Origin: CADEDV01 sp048498035
GTDB lineage: Bacteria; Bacteroidota; Bacteroidia; Chitinophagales; Chitinophagaceae
Assembly: GCA_048498035.1 (NCBI GenBank)
Contig: JBEHYT010000017.1
Span: forward strand, 1 to 64,000
Direction: 5' to 3'
Length of the DNA stretch: 64,000 nucleotides
Shown here: piece after piece, positions 18,400 through 26,973 of the stretch
Numbering within the stretch: position 1 is the stretch's first letter
How the letters are laid out: each line of letters opens with the position of its first letter
Position numbers and translations under genes: made by a program
The notes under the pieces: model-generated
The model's database searches: none
The model's input: only the letters and a program-made list of their open reading frames with translations
What the model was told of the DNA's origin: nothing

Positions 18400-19659
18400 A
18401 TGGCAGATATTTTCGATCGCCTGCTCAAGCACTACGGCCCTATTGGCCAGCATCGCGAACGGGCACATGGTTATTTTGCTTTTCCCAAACTGGAAGGAGA
18501 AATTGGAAGCCGCATGAAATTTCGCGGCAAAGACATGATCGTCTGGAGCCTCAACAACTACCTCGGACTGGCCAACCACCCCGAAGTTAGAAAGGCAGAT
18601 GCCGACGGCGCCAGCCAATTCGGATTGGCCCAACCCATGGGCGCACGGATGATGAGCGGCAACACCAACTACCACGAACAACTTGAAGCCGAACTGGCAG
18701 CATTTGAAGGAAAGGAAGATGCCGCCCTGCTCAACTTCGGCTACCAGGGCATGGTAAGCATTATTGACGTGCTCTGCAGCCGCCATGATGTAATCGTTTA
18801 CGACGCAGAAAGCCACGCCTGCATCATTGACGGCCTTCGCCTGCACCCCGGTCACCGCTATGTTTTTAAACATAACGACATCGAAGATTTTGAAAAACAA
18901 TTGCAACGCGCAACCGCACTGGTTGATAAACAAAAAGCCGGCGGCATCCTGGTGATCACAGAAGGTGTATTCGGAATGGCCGGCGACCAGGGTAAACTGA
19001 AAGAAATTGCCGCACTGAAAGATAAATACCAGTTTCGACTGCTGGTAGATGATGCCCACGGCTTTGGTACCCTTGGGAAAACCGGCGCCGGTGCCGGTGA
19101 AGAACAGGGCGTGCAGGACAAGATAGACCTGTACTTCTCCACCTTCGCGAAATCCATGGCCTCCATTGGCGCTTTCGTAGCCGGTGATCAGGCTATTATC
19201 GACTATATCCGCTACAATATCCGTAGCCAGATCTTTGCCAAGAGTTTGCCGATGCCGCTCGTTATCGGCAACCTGAAGCGACTGGAATTATTGCGCACGC
19301 AACCGGAACTTAAAGACAAATTGTGGTCCAACGCATTGAAACTCCAAAACGGTCTTCGCGAACGCGGTTTTGACATCGGTAAAACAGACTCCGTAGTAAC
19401 ACCGGTCTATATGAAAGGCGGCGTGGAAGAAGCAACTGCCATGGTGATGGATATCCGCGAAAATTACCACATCTTCTGCTCCATTGTTGTTTACCCCGTG
19501 ATTCCAAAAGGACATATCATCTACAGGCTGATACCAACAGCGGTACACACCGATGAAGATATTCAGCTTACACTTGAAGCTTTTTCTGCAACCAAGAAAA
19601 AACTGGATGCAGGAGAGTACAAGGTGGAAGCCATACCGGATATGGCCGAAACGAAATAA
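18400..19659 (+). CDS. spt: serine palmitoyltransferase-like alpha-oxoamine synthase
   Basis: A 419-residue PLP enzyme of the alpha-oxoamine synthase family (fold type I). The body matches the serine palmitoyltransferase branch found in sphingolipid-making Bacteroidota: WSLNNYLGLANHPEV near the start, SGNTNYHEQLEAELAAFEGK, the PLP-contact segment LLVDDAHGFGTLGKTGAG, and the Schiff-base Lys in STFAKSMASIGAFVAG (about residue 252). It condenses L-serine with an acyl-CoA to give 3-ketosphinganine, the first sphingolipid step, in the cytoplasm. 2-Amino-3-ketobutyrate CoA ligase and BioF are close relatives and cannot be fully excluded. It has its own promoter and terminator. The C-terminal extension of about 20 residues beyond the core is modest. 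Confidence 0.82.
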   Translation: MADIFDRLLKHYGPIGQHRERAHGYFAFPKLEGEIGSRMKFRGKDMIVWSLNNYLGLANHPEVRKADADGASQFGLAQPMGARMMSGNTNYHEQLEAELAAFEGKEDAALLNFGYQGMVSIIDVLCSRHDVIVYDAESHACIIDGLRLHPGHRYVFKHNDIEDFEKQLQRATALVDKQKAGGILVITEGVFGMAGDQGKLKEIAALKDKYQFRLLVDDAHGFGTLGKTGAGAGEEQGVQDKIDLYFSTFAKSMASIGAFVAGDQAIIDYIRYNIRSQIFAKSLPMPLVIGNLKRLELLRTQPELKDKLWSNALKLQNGLRERGFDIGKTDSVVTPVYMKGGVEEATAMVMDIRENYHIFCSIVVYPVIPKGHIIYRLIPTAVHTDEDIQLTLEAFSATKKKLDAGEYKVEAIPDMAETK

Positions 19660-19672
19660 ACTGATCCCGTTC

Positions 19673-19698
19673 ATGCCCCGCCCCGCGGGGCATTTTTT
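19673..19698 (+). terminator. terminator of the serine palmitoyltransferase gene
   Basis: ATGCCCCG and CGGGGCAT pair perfectly over 8 bp around a 5-nt loop and are followed by a run of six T. It begins 14 bp after the stop codon. Confidence 0.9.
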
Positions 19699-19748
19699 AT
19701 GTACGGTAAAACGTTCTAACCCGATTCCTTTACATTTACGATAACTAA

Positions 19749-21929
19749 ATGATGACCACTATGCGAAAGCTCCTTTTTTTCCTGTTTCTTCTGCCGCTCG
19801 CTGCTACGGCACAGAAAAAACAGATATCCCTGGAAGACATCTACAAAAATCGCACATTCTACGGCGATTACTTTCCCGGGTTTGCCGGCGAGAATATTGA
19901 AAGCATCGTAAACCCGGCCGACGTAAAAGATGATGCCGGTAAAAAACTTTCGATCAACGATCACCTGCTCAACAGCGACAAAACAAAAATGCTGGTGTTT
20001 ACCAACCGGGAATCCATCTATCGCAGATCATCCAAAGCCTACACCTACCTGTATGATATTGCGTCCAAAAAAGCAATCCGCCTGGATACCGCCAAGATTA
20101 TGCACGCTACTTTTTCACCAGACGGTAGCAAAATTGCTTATGTAAAAGACAACAACCTCTATCTCTACGATATCGCCTCCGGCGCTGCCAAAGCAATTAC
20201 CACAGACGGGAAATGGAACCATATCATCAATGGCAATTGCGACTGGGTATACGAGGAAGAATTTGAATTTACCCGCGCCTACGAATGGAGCCCGAAAGGT
20301 AATTATATCGCCTACTACCGCTTTGATGAAAGCGATGTAAAAGAATACGAATTCACACAATTCGACAACTCCTACAACAAACAATACACTTATAAATATC
20401 CCAAAGCCGGCGAAGCCAACTCAAAAGTGGAGATTCATATTTACAACGTGGCCAACCAGCAAAATGTAAAAGCACAATTTGAACAGGGTGATATTTATAT
20501 TCCCCGCATCAAATGGACACAGGATGATTCCAAACTTGTTGTTTACTGGATGAATCGCCACCAGGACGACCTGAAATTGTTGAACACCGATGCCCAAACC
20601 GGCAACAGCAGCCTGCTGAATGAAGAAAAGAACAAATACTATGTTGAAATAAACGATGACTGGTGGTTTTTGAAAGACGGTAAAAACCTGCTCTTCACCA
20701 GCGAAATGGACGGCTATCGCCACCTCTATCTCTATAGCCTGGATGGAAAAAATAAAACAGAACTCACAAAAGGCAATTACGAGATCACGGAAGTAAACGG
20801 CGTTGATGAAGCCAACAAACGGATCTATTATACACTTGCCTATCCACGACCTATGGATCGCAACCTGTTTGTAACCGACTTCTCCGGCAAAAACACCTCC
20901 CAACTCACCGAAGGTGAAGCCTGGCACCGCGTAGAACTGAACGACGATTTTACACAGTTTTACGACTACAGATCCGACCTGAACACGCCACAGGTGGTAA
21001 CGCTCAACCAACTCAACTTCAACAAGAAAAAAGGAGTGAGCGCAACGATGGTAAAAACCGTTAGCGACAACAGCAAACTGAATGCAAAACTGGATGAGTA
21101 TGCCATCGGCAAAGCCGAATTTATTCGCATCCCCAATAGTAAAGGTGATACACTGAACGGGTGGATGCTAAAGCCATCCAATTTTGATCCGTCTAAGAAA
21201 TACCCGGTACTGTTCTGCAACTATGGCGGCCCCGGTTCCCAACAGGTGTCTAACCGCTTTGGCGCTGTAAGCATGTGGCACCAGTTGCTGGCAGAACGCG
21301 GCTTTATCGTAGTAAGCGTTGATAACACCGGCACCGGCTTCCGCGGCGAAGAATTTAAAAAGAAAACATACCTGCAACTCGGTAAATACGAGATTGAAGA
21401 CCAGATTGATGCCGCCAAATACCTCGGCAACATGAGCTTCGTAGATAAAAACAACATCGGCCACTGGGGCTGGAGCTTCGGCGGCTTCATGAGTTCACTC
21501 GCTATCACCAAAGGAAGCGATGTATTCAGCGCAGCAGTTGCTGTGGCACCGGTTACCTCCTGGCGCTTTTACGACAACATCTACACAGAACGCTACATGC
21601 GCACGCCGCAGGAAAATCCCAAAGGTTATGATGATAACTCACCACTCAACTTCACCGATCGTATCAAAGGTAAATTCCTGATCATCCACGGTACCGCAGA
21701 CGACAACGTACACTTTCAGAATTCAACGCAAATGATCAGCGCGCTGGTAAAAAGTAATATCGATTTCGAAAGCGCCTATTATCCCAACAAAAATCACAGC
21801 ATCTCCGGAATGCTGGATAATACGACCTTTCACCTGTGGAGCAAAATGACCAACTGGATATTGACCAACCTTGGCAATCAAAATACGCAGGGCCCGGCCA
21901 CAAAACCGACCCAGTCAAAAGCATTCTGA
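19749..21929 (+). CDS. S9B dipeptidyl peptidase IV-like protease
   Basis: A 726-residue secreted serine peptidase. A signal peptide (about 1-22, ending ATAQK) is followed by the DPP IV N-terminal beta-propeller (about 95-470), with the paired-Glu motif in DWVYEEEFEFTRAYEWS that anchors the substrate N-terminus. The alpha/beta-hydrolase domain has Ser in GWSFGGF (about 576), Asp in HGTADDNVHF (about 651) and His in NKNHSI (about 683), so the triad is complete. It cleaves X-Pro or X-Ala dipeptides from peptide N-termini in the periplasm. Two ATGs, at 19749 and 19752, precede a third at 19761; any gives a signal peptide. It is monocistronic and ends with a strong terminator. Confidence 0.93.
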   Translation: MMTTMRKLLFFLFLLPLAATAQKKQISLEDIYKNRTFYGDYFPGFAGENIESIVNPADVKDDAGKKLSINDHLLNSDKTKMLVFTNRESIYRRSSKAYTYLYDIASKKAIRLDTAKIMHATFSPDGSKIAYVKDNNLYLYDIASGAAKAITTDGKWNHIINGNCDWVYEEEFEFTRAYEWSPKGNYIAYYRFDESDVKEYEFTQFDNSYNKQYTYKYPKAGEANSKVEIHIYNVANQQNVKAQFEQGDIYIPRIKWTQDDSKLVVYWMNRHQDDLKLLNTDAQTGNSSLLNEEKNKYYVEINDDWWFLKDGKNLLFTSEMDGYRHLYLYSLDGKNKTELTKGNYEITEVNGVDEANKRIYYTLAYPRPMDRNLFVTDFSGKNTSQLTEGEAWHRVELNDDFTQFYDYRSDLNTPQVVTLNQLNFNKKKGVSATMVKTVSDNSKLNAKLDEYAIGKAEFIRIPNSKGDTLNGWMLKPSNFDPSKKYPVLFCNYGGPGSQQVSNRFGAVSMWHQLLAERGFIVVSVDNTGTGFRGEEFKKKTYLQLGKYEIEDQIDAAKYLGNMSFVDKNNIGHWGWSFGGFMSSLAITKGSDVFSAAVAVAPVTSWRFYDNIYTERYMRTPQENPKGYDDNSPLNFTDRIKGKFLIIHGTADDNVHFQNSTQMISALVKSNIDFESAYYPNKNHSISGMLDNTTFHLWSKMTNWILTNLGNQNTQGPATKPTQSKAF

Positions 21930-21957
21930 TAACCCAAAATAATCCGCTTATAACAAA

Positions 21958-21986
21958 GCCTCCCGCCAAAAAACGGGAGGCTTTTT
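21958..21986 (+). terminator. terminator of the DPP IV-like gene
   Basis: GCCTCCCG and CGGGAGGC pair perfectly over 8 bp, and the right arm is followed by five T. It begins 28 bp after the stop. Confidence 0.9.
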
Positions 21987-22002
21987 CATTCATTGTTGGT
22001 GT

Positions 22003-22033
22003 AAAAAAAAGAACCCCGACTGGAAAGTCGGGG
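22003..22033 (-). terminator. orphan terminator-like hairpin on the minus strand
   Basis: CCCCGACT and AGTCGGGG form a perfect 8-bp stem with a 4-nt loop. On the minus strand it is followed by eight T (22003-22010). No minus-strand gene lies close enough upstream to need it: to the right, the next genes are ubiX (plus strand) and, on the minus strand, only genes beyond 22944. Confidence 0.6.
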
Positions 22034-22035
22034 GC

Positions 22036-22089
22036 CCTAATCAAAAACCATTAACCATTAAACCTTATCCTATGAAAATTCATGGCTAA
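22036..22089 (+). other. leader-like segment with a five-codon ORF; possible gene relic
   Basis: The stretch contains AACCATTAACCATTAAACC followed by TTATCCT and an ATG at 22072 whose frame stops after five codons (Met-Lys-Ile-His-Gly). A and T-rich leaders of this style often precede SusC or outer-membrane genes in this family, so this looks like the start region of a gene that has been lost. The 422-bp gap 21930-22351 otherwise holds two terminators, a 7-bp hairpin (22230-22246) and a palindrome (22255-22266). Confidence 0.35.
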
Positions 22090-22254
22090 TATCGTTAATA
22101 ATAACATAACTCAAAACATTTGAGATGGTTTTTTTGACCTATTTCGTAAAATAATTGAACGTTTTTTTATTAATTGATCACACTCAATGGCGCAACGTTG
22201 ATGATTGTAGTGAGTGCTACCGGCACCATGTAGTTGAAACAACTACAAGAAGGT

Positions 22255-22266
22255 GCAAACGTTTGC
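22255..22266. promoter_or_regulatory. LacI-type operator GCAAACGTTTGC
   Basis: A perfect 12-bp palindrome with the central AACGTT core and CAAACG half-sites typical of LacI/PurR-family operators. It lies 86 bp upstream of the ubiX ATG. No LacI-family gene is in the window. It may control ubiX, or be a leftover of a lost uptake gene. Confidence 0.5.
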
Positions 22267-22351
22267 GCAAAATCAATTATTTTCACTTCCTAACCGGAAC
22301 TTCGCACAGTGAACCAATCACGTGTTGCTTTGTTTCTTCCATGACGAACTA

Positions 22352-22927
22352 ATGACAATGGACGCATCCAGGAAAATAGCAGTCGCGATTACAGGAGCCA
22401 GTGGATCTATCTACGCCAGCTTGCTGTTGCAAAAATTACAACAGGTGCTGACGCCACAGGATGAAGTATCGGTGGTGATGAGCACCAATGCAAAAGAAGT
22501 TTGGAAAACAGAACTCCAGGATGAAAACTACCAACAACTCCCCTTCCGGTTTTACGGCACCACCGATTTTAATGCACCCTTCGCATCAGGGTCAGGTCAG
22601 TATGATACGCTTATCATCATTCCATGCTCCATGGGCACACTCGGTCGTATTGCCGCAGGCATTTCAAACGACCTGGTGTCGAGAGCGGCAGACGTAATAT
22701 TGAAAGAACGCAGGAGATTGATTTGCGTCGTACGCGAAACGCCATACAACCTCGTTCATATCCGTAACATGGAAACCGTTACACTCGCAGGCGGAATTAT
22801 CTGCCCCGCAACACCATCCTTTTACAGCCGCCCGCAAACGATCGAACAGGTAGCAGCCACCGTGGTGGATCGCGTGCTTGACCTGGCCAAAATCGAGATC
22901 AAAACCTATCGCTGGGGAAACAAATAG
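22352..22927 (+). CDS. ubiX: flavin prenyltransferase UbiX
   Basis: A 191-residue UbiX/Pad1 flavoprotein. It joins dimethylallyl phosphate to FMN to make prenylated FMN, the cofactor of UbiD-type decarboxylases used in quinone and aromatic-acid metabolism. The N-terminus IAVAITGASGSIYASLLLQKL holds the FMN-binding GASGS loop. IIIPCSMGTLGRIAAGISNDLVSRAADV and RRLICVVRETPYNLVHIRNM are the other family signatures. ATGs at 22352 and 22358 are both plausible; a GTG at 22322 would add ten unlikely residues. No UbiD partner is nearby. A long, unusual upstream gap with a LacI-like palindrome may regulate it. Confidence 0.92.
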   Translation: MTMDASRKIAVAITGASGSIYASLLLQKLQQVLTPQDEVSVVMSTNAKEVWKTELQDENYQQLPFRFYGTTDFNAPFASGSGQYDTLIIIPCSMGTLGRIAAGISNDLVSRAADVILKERRRLICVVRETPYNLVHIRNMETVTLAGGIICPATPSFYSRPQTIEQVAATVVDRVLDLAKIEIKTYRWGNK

Positions 22928-22943
22928 TCAGCGTTTATTTTTA

Positions 22944-24218
22944 TTATCGCCGCTGGCGATGCAGATCCATACCAACGCTGATTAACAGGCCTGCACTTTT
23001 CAACCGAATCTTCCCCTCTCCCACGCCGGCCAATGGCAGTTGAATATAAGGTTCCGCTGATACTGTGAACCGTGAACCTGCCCGGTGCATATATCCGGCA
23101 GACAGGGTCAACTCCGAAAAGAAATGATGATTACGATTATTCACATAATAATCGTGCGTATAACTCGTACCACTGGGATAGGTATAACAAAACTGGTAAT
23201 CCTCTTTCTTCATGAAATAAGACGACAACCCGGCTGCGCCGAAAAAACCACTTCTCCCGGCTCCGTTGAGTCGCCAGCCTATCGATATAGGCACCTCATA
23301 CACCTGGCAATCCGCATTAATCCGCTCCAGGTTTGCCGAAGGCATCGTTGTCGCAAAATGATAATCAACAGGCCGTGCCGAATACACTTTCTGCACCGCA
23401 TAAAACCCCGTTCGGAAGAAAAGATGACTGGCGTTATAACTTACACCAAACCCCTTCACCATACGCACCGAACCATAATTGCCAGCTACCGCGCTGATAT
23501 CCGGCCCGGCCGTAATACTCATTGCCCATCCATAATCCTTTTTTCGGCCTTCGGCCGATTTTTTCGAAGCAGCAGTAGCAGCCTTTTTCGAACCAGCAGT
23601 GTCAGCGCCTGCCATTAGCGCAGCAGATGAGCCCGACGGGACATTTTTTTGCGCGGCAGTTTCTGTCAACGGTGCCAACACGTTTTTTCCAACCAGGGGC
23701 GACTGTGATTGCACGTCCCCGACAGCATTATCACCGTCAGTTCCAGCCACTTCGCGATCATCGCTTCTGCCGCCAGCCGGGACGTTAGACCGTTGCGTTA
23801 GCTGGTTGATTTCCTGTGTGTTATTGTCGACGTTAGTTCGCTGACGCGAAAAATGCAGAAGCGCCCCGGCAGGGGCATCCGTTTGGGTCAACATCGAATT
23901 AGAGGGCCCGAGGAGCCCCGATTTGCCCGAATTACCTGCCATTCGCTGGTCGGCAGCAGGCGACAAATGCGTGGCTGCAAGCGGCTGTAAATCGATCCTG
24001 GCATGCCTTCGCGCGCGGCTGATCAATAAACCTGCCCCGCCGCCGGAAGCCAGCAGGAACAGCAACAGGAAGAAAATAATCCTTCTGCGCCGGTCTTTTT
24101 TTACCGGCAGGTATTCATCCAGCATTTTTTCCATGCGGCTCCATGCCTGTGCATCATAGGCGGGATGGTGATGATCTGCTGCATCCCGGATCTTCCTGTC
24201 AAACTCTTCAAACGACAT
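22944..24218 (-). CDS. putative membrane anti-sigma protein with beta-barrel-like C-terminus
   Basis: A 424-residue protein. The cytoplasmic N-terminus (about 1-43) has FDRKIRDAADHHHPAYDAQAW, a stretch common in Bacteroidota proteins encoded after ECF sigma genes. One membrane helix follows (about 47-66, IIFFLLLFLLASGGGAGLLI). A low-complexity linker rich in Ser, Ala and Gly leads to a C-terminal region (about 225-424) with amphipathic strands like a small outer-membrane barrel. The first ATG overlaps the end of the sigma gene by 11 bp, which supports coupling and a sigma/anti-sigma relation. That role is inferred from context, since no classical FecR or ZAS domain is seen. Confidence 0.7.
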   Translation of the reverse strand: MSFEEFDRKIRDAADHHHPAYDAQAWSRMEKMLDEYLPVKKDRRRRIIFFLLLFLLASGGGAGLLISRARRHARIDLQPLAATHLSPAADQRMAGNSGKSGLLGPSNSMLTQTDAPAGALLHFSRQRTNVDNNTQEINQLTQRSNVPAGGRSDDREVAGTDGDNAVGDVQSQSPLVGKNVLAPLTETAAQKNVPSGSSAALMAGADTAGSKKAATAASKKSAEGRKKDYGWAMSITAGPDISAVAGNYGSVRMVKGFGVSYNASHLFFRTGFYAVQKVYSARPVDYHFATTMPSANLERINADCQVYEVPISIGWRLNGAGRSGFFGAAGLSSYFMKKEDYQFCYTYPSGTSYTHDYYVNNRNHHFFSELTLSAGYMHRAGSRFTVSAEPYIQLPLAGVGEGKIRLKSAGLLISVGMDLHRQRR

Positions 24219-24834
24219 TTTTTGCAGTTTCAGTTGGGTTTTGTTTGGCTAATATTTTTTGCAGTTGCCTCCTCGCCTTGGATAAATTTGATTTGGAAGT
24301 GCCCGCAGAAATACCGAGTTGAACGGCAATTTCTTCATGACTTAATCCTTCAATAATAAACAGATTCAACACCGCCCTGTACCCGGGCGACAAATCCTGG
24401 ATGCCACGGATGATCTCCTCGTAGGATATCCGGTCAATCGCATCCTCTCCGCCTACCGGCACCTGGATAATGCGACTATCCAGTTCCACCACCATCTTGT
24501 GTTTGTGATTTTTCCGGAAATGATCAATCGCCGTATACACCATGATCTTTCTCAACCATCCTTTAAACGAACTGATCACATCCGCATAGGCAGGGCTGTA
24601 GTGATGAATTTCCCTGAACACTTTCAGGAAGCCATCATTCAGAATTTCCACCGCATCCTCCTGGTTGCTGGTATAGCGATCGCAAATGGCCATGGCATAG
24701 CCATAGAAAGAGTTGTATAGAATTTTCTGACTCTCTCTCCTGTTCAGGGCACAAGCCCTGATATGGTGGGTAAGTTCATCTGCTGACAGCAACGCCGGTG
24801 CGGTTTCGTTTTTAAATCGTTTTGCCGGGGCCAA
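24208..24834 (-). CDS. ECF-type RNA polymerase sigma factor
   Basis: A 208-residue sigma-70 family protein with region 2 (about 35-105, including ILYNSFYGYAMAICDRY and SFKGWLRKIMVYTAIDHFRK) and region 4 (about 140-195, with LSPGYRAVLNLFIIEGLSHEEIA). It should direct RNA polymerase to promoters of envelope or stress genes, probably its own among them. No ATG lies before region 2; the only reasonable start is TTG at 24834, because a stop occurs 16 bp further upstream. Its 3' end overlaps the putative membrane anti-sigma gene by 11 bp. The next gene upstream (prolyl oligopeptidase) ends 67 bp away. Confidence 0.88.
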   Translation of the reverse strand: MAPAKRFKNETAPALLSADELTHHIRACALNRRESQKILYNSFYGYAMAICDRYTSNQEDAVEILNDGFLKVFREIHHYSPAYADVISSFKGWLRKIMVYTAIDHFRKNHKHKMVVELDSRIIQVPVGGEDAIDRISYEEIIRGIQDLSPGYRAVLNLFIIEGLSHEEIAVQLGISAGTSKSNLSKARRQLQKILAKQNPTETAKNVV

Positions 24835-24901
24835 AAGTTGCCTCGCGCTTCACAAAAACGTTCTTCGTATTGAATGCCGGTAATCAACTACTGACCAACG
24901 C

Positions 24902-26953
24902 TCAGCCGGCCGCTGGCCGGAAGTTGAGCCCCATATTATAAAAGAAAAAAGCCCATTTATCGGTTTGCTCTGCAATGATCTGTGCCGTACTCATCCCTGC
25001 GCCATGCCCTGCATTCACGTTAATCCGTATCAATACCGGGTTTGGGCCCCGTTGGTGTGCCTGCAAGGTAGCAGCAAATTTGAAAGAATGCGCCGGCACC
25101 ACCCTGTCATCATGATCCGCCGTGGTAATCAATACCGCCGGGTAATTGGCGTCCCGCACATTATGAAGCGGTGAATAGCCATATAGATAGGAAAACATTT
25201 CTTCACTTTGTTCTGCGGTTCCGTAATCATACGCCCAACCGGCACCCGCCGTAAAGCGATGATAACGCAGCATGTCAAGCACACCAACCGCAGGGAACGC
25301 TACTTTACAGCAATCCGGTTGCTGCGTGATACAGGCACCCACTAATAACCCGCCGTTACTTCCACCCGCAATGGCGAGCCGTTCCCTGTTTGTATAACCT
25401 TCCGCCACCAGGTAGTCCATAGCGGCCAGGAAATCATCAAACACCTGCTGCTTTTTCATCCCAATCCCCTGCTGGTGCCATTGGGCGCCATATTCTCCAC
25501 CGCCACGCAGGTTGGCAACCGCGTAGATACCACCGTTCTCCAACAACAACAGGTTGGAAACACTGAATGAAGGCGTCAGGCTTACGCCAAAGCCGCCATA
25601 TCCATACAGCAGGCAGGGATTGCTACCGTCCGGCACAACATCCTTTCTTGCAGTAATGATCATCGGAATACGCGTACCATCACTGCTCGTATAAAACACC
25701 TGCGTCGACGAGTACCGCGATGGATCAAACCGGATAGCCGAAGATTTATAAACCGAACTAAGCCCGTCGGCAATATCCATCCGGTACACCGTAAACGGTT
25801 GCGTATAGGAAGCAAAACCATAAAAAAGATCCTTATCCTCCAATCGCGCATCAAATCCCATGGCCGATCCGGGACCGGGCAAATCAACAACCCGCACCAA
25901 TCGTCCGTCCCGGTCAAATTGCTCTACATAAGACACCGCATGTTGCAGGTAAGAACAGAAAAAATAGCCGCCTGCCGAAGAACATTCCAGCGTTTCCGGC
26001 CGCGCAGGGATCAACGTTTCCCAATTTGCTTCAGCCGGTTGCTGCAACGGCACCCGAACCAGCTTGCCGGTTGGCGCATTTCTATCAGTCTGGATATAAA
26101 AAAAAGAGCCGTCTGTATCAACAACCGTATGCTGATTTTTCATATCGGCAACAATCGTCACAAATTCATTCTTCGGATCTGAAAGATCTTTTACCAACAC
26201 CGCATTACCATAGGTTTCATTGGCAAGATACACCACCAGCCATCGTTCATCTTCCGTAACCTGCGAAGAAATATAGCGCGTTGGTTGCTCATCACTGCCA
26301 TACACCAGCTCATCACTCACCTGCGGGGTGCCCACGCGGTGATAAAATAATTTGTGGTTGAAGGTAAGCCCCGACAATTCACTTGTACCTGCTTCCCGCG
26401 CATAGGTGCTGTAAAAAAAACCATCATTCCCTTTCCAACTGGCGCCGGTAAATTTTACCTGCAATTGTTCTTCCATTACAGTTCCTGACGCAGCATCACG
26501 GATATGAAGCGTTTGCCAATCGGTGCCACCGGCAGAGATCATATAAGCAACCCTTGAGCCGTCTTTGGTAAAATAAACGCCTGCCAGGGAGGAAGTACCA
26601 TCAGCAGAAAATGTATTGGGGTCCAGGAACACTTCTGCTACGCCTGCTTTTGATTCGCGGTATAAGACCGACTGGTTTTGCAACCCTGAATTTCGATAGT
26701 AGTAGGTATACCCGCCATATCGGAATGGTAGCGAATATTTTTCATAATTGAAAAGCTGTTCATAGCGTTGGCGGATCTTTTCCCGGAAAGGAATATTGGA
26801 CAGGTATTTATTGGTAACTTCATTTTGAGATCGGACCCAGGCTGCTGTCTCCTCACTCCTGTCATCTTCCAGCCAGCGATAAGGGTCTTTTACTTCCTTT
26901 CCAAAATAGAAATCGGAAACCCGGTCATCTTTACGTGTCTCAGGATAATTCAC
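24902..26953 (-). CDS. S9A prolyl oligopeptidase
   Basis: A 683-residue serine peptidase. A seven-bladed propeller (about 70-400) is enclosed by N-terminal YPETRKDDRVSDFYFGKEVK and a C-terminal alpha/beta hydrolase. Triad residues are Ser in AIAGGSNGGLL, Asp in TADHDDRVVPAH and His in NAGHGAGMST. It cuts short peptides after proline. The frame starts with GTG at 26953, directly before the conserved N-terminal domain, and an in-frame stop lies 15 bp upstream. No signal peptide is therefore present, unlike many Bacteroidota relatives, so it is probably cytoplasmic. It is the last gene of a probable unit gluconokinase, NTF2-like protein, peptidase. Confidence 0.93.
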   Translation of the reverse strand: MNYPETRKDDRVSDFYFGKEVKDPYRWLEDDRSEETAAWVRSQNEVTNKYLSNIPFREKIRQRYEQLFNYEKYSLPFRYGGYTYYYRNSGLQNQSVLYRESKAGVAEVFLDPNTFSADGTSSLAGVYFTKDGSRVAYMISAGGTDWQTLHIRDAASGTVMEEQLQVKFTGASWKGNDGFFYSTYAREAGTSELSGLTFNHKLFYHRVGTPQVSDELVYGSDEQPTRYISSQVTEDERWLVVYLANETYGNAVLVKDLSDPKNEFVTIVADMKNQHTVVDTDGSFFYIQTDRNAPTGKLVRVPLQQPAEANWETLIPARPETLECSSAGGYFFCSYLQHAVSYVEQFDRDGRLVRVVDLPGPGSAMGFDARLEDKDLFYGFASYTQPFTVYRMDIADGLSSVYKSSAIRFDPSRYSSTQVFYTSSDGTRIPMIITARKDVVPDGSNPCLLYGYGGFGVSLTPSFSVSNLLLLENGGIYAVANLRGGGEYGAQWHQQGIGMKKQQVFDDFLAAMDYLVAEGYTNRERLAIAGGSNGGLLVGACITQQPDCCKVAFPAVGVLDMLRYHRFTAGAGWAYDYGTAEQSEEMFSYLYGYSPLHNVRDANYPAVLITTADHDDRVVPAHSFKFAATLQAHQRGPNPVLIRINVNAGHGAGMSTAQIIAEQTDKWAFFFYNMGLNFRPAAG

Positions 26954-26973
26954 AAACTCTTTTTTTCAATGAT

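Noticed and set aside
18271..19059. A 262-codon minus-strand frame opposite serine palmitoyltransferase
   Set aside because: Antisense to a well-conserved PLP enzyme; Cys/Phe-rich shadow composition.
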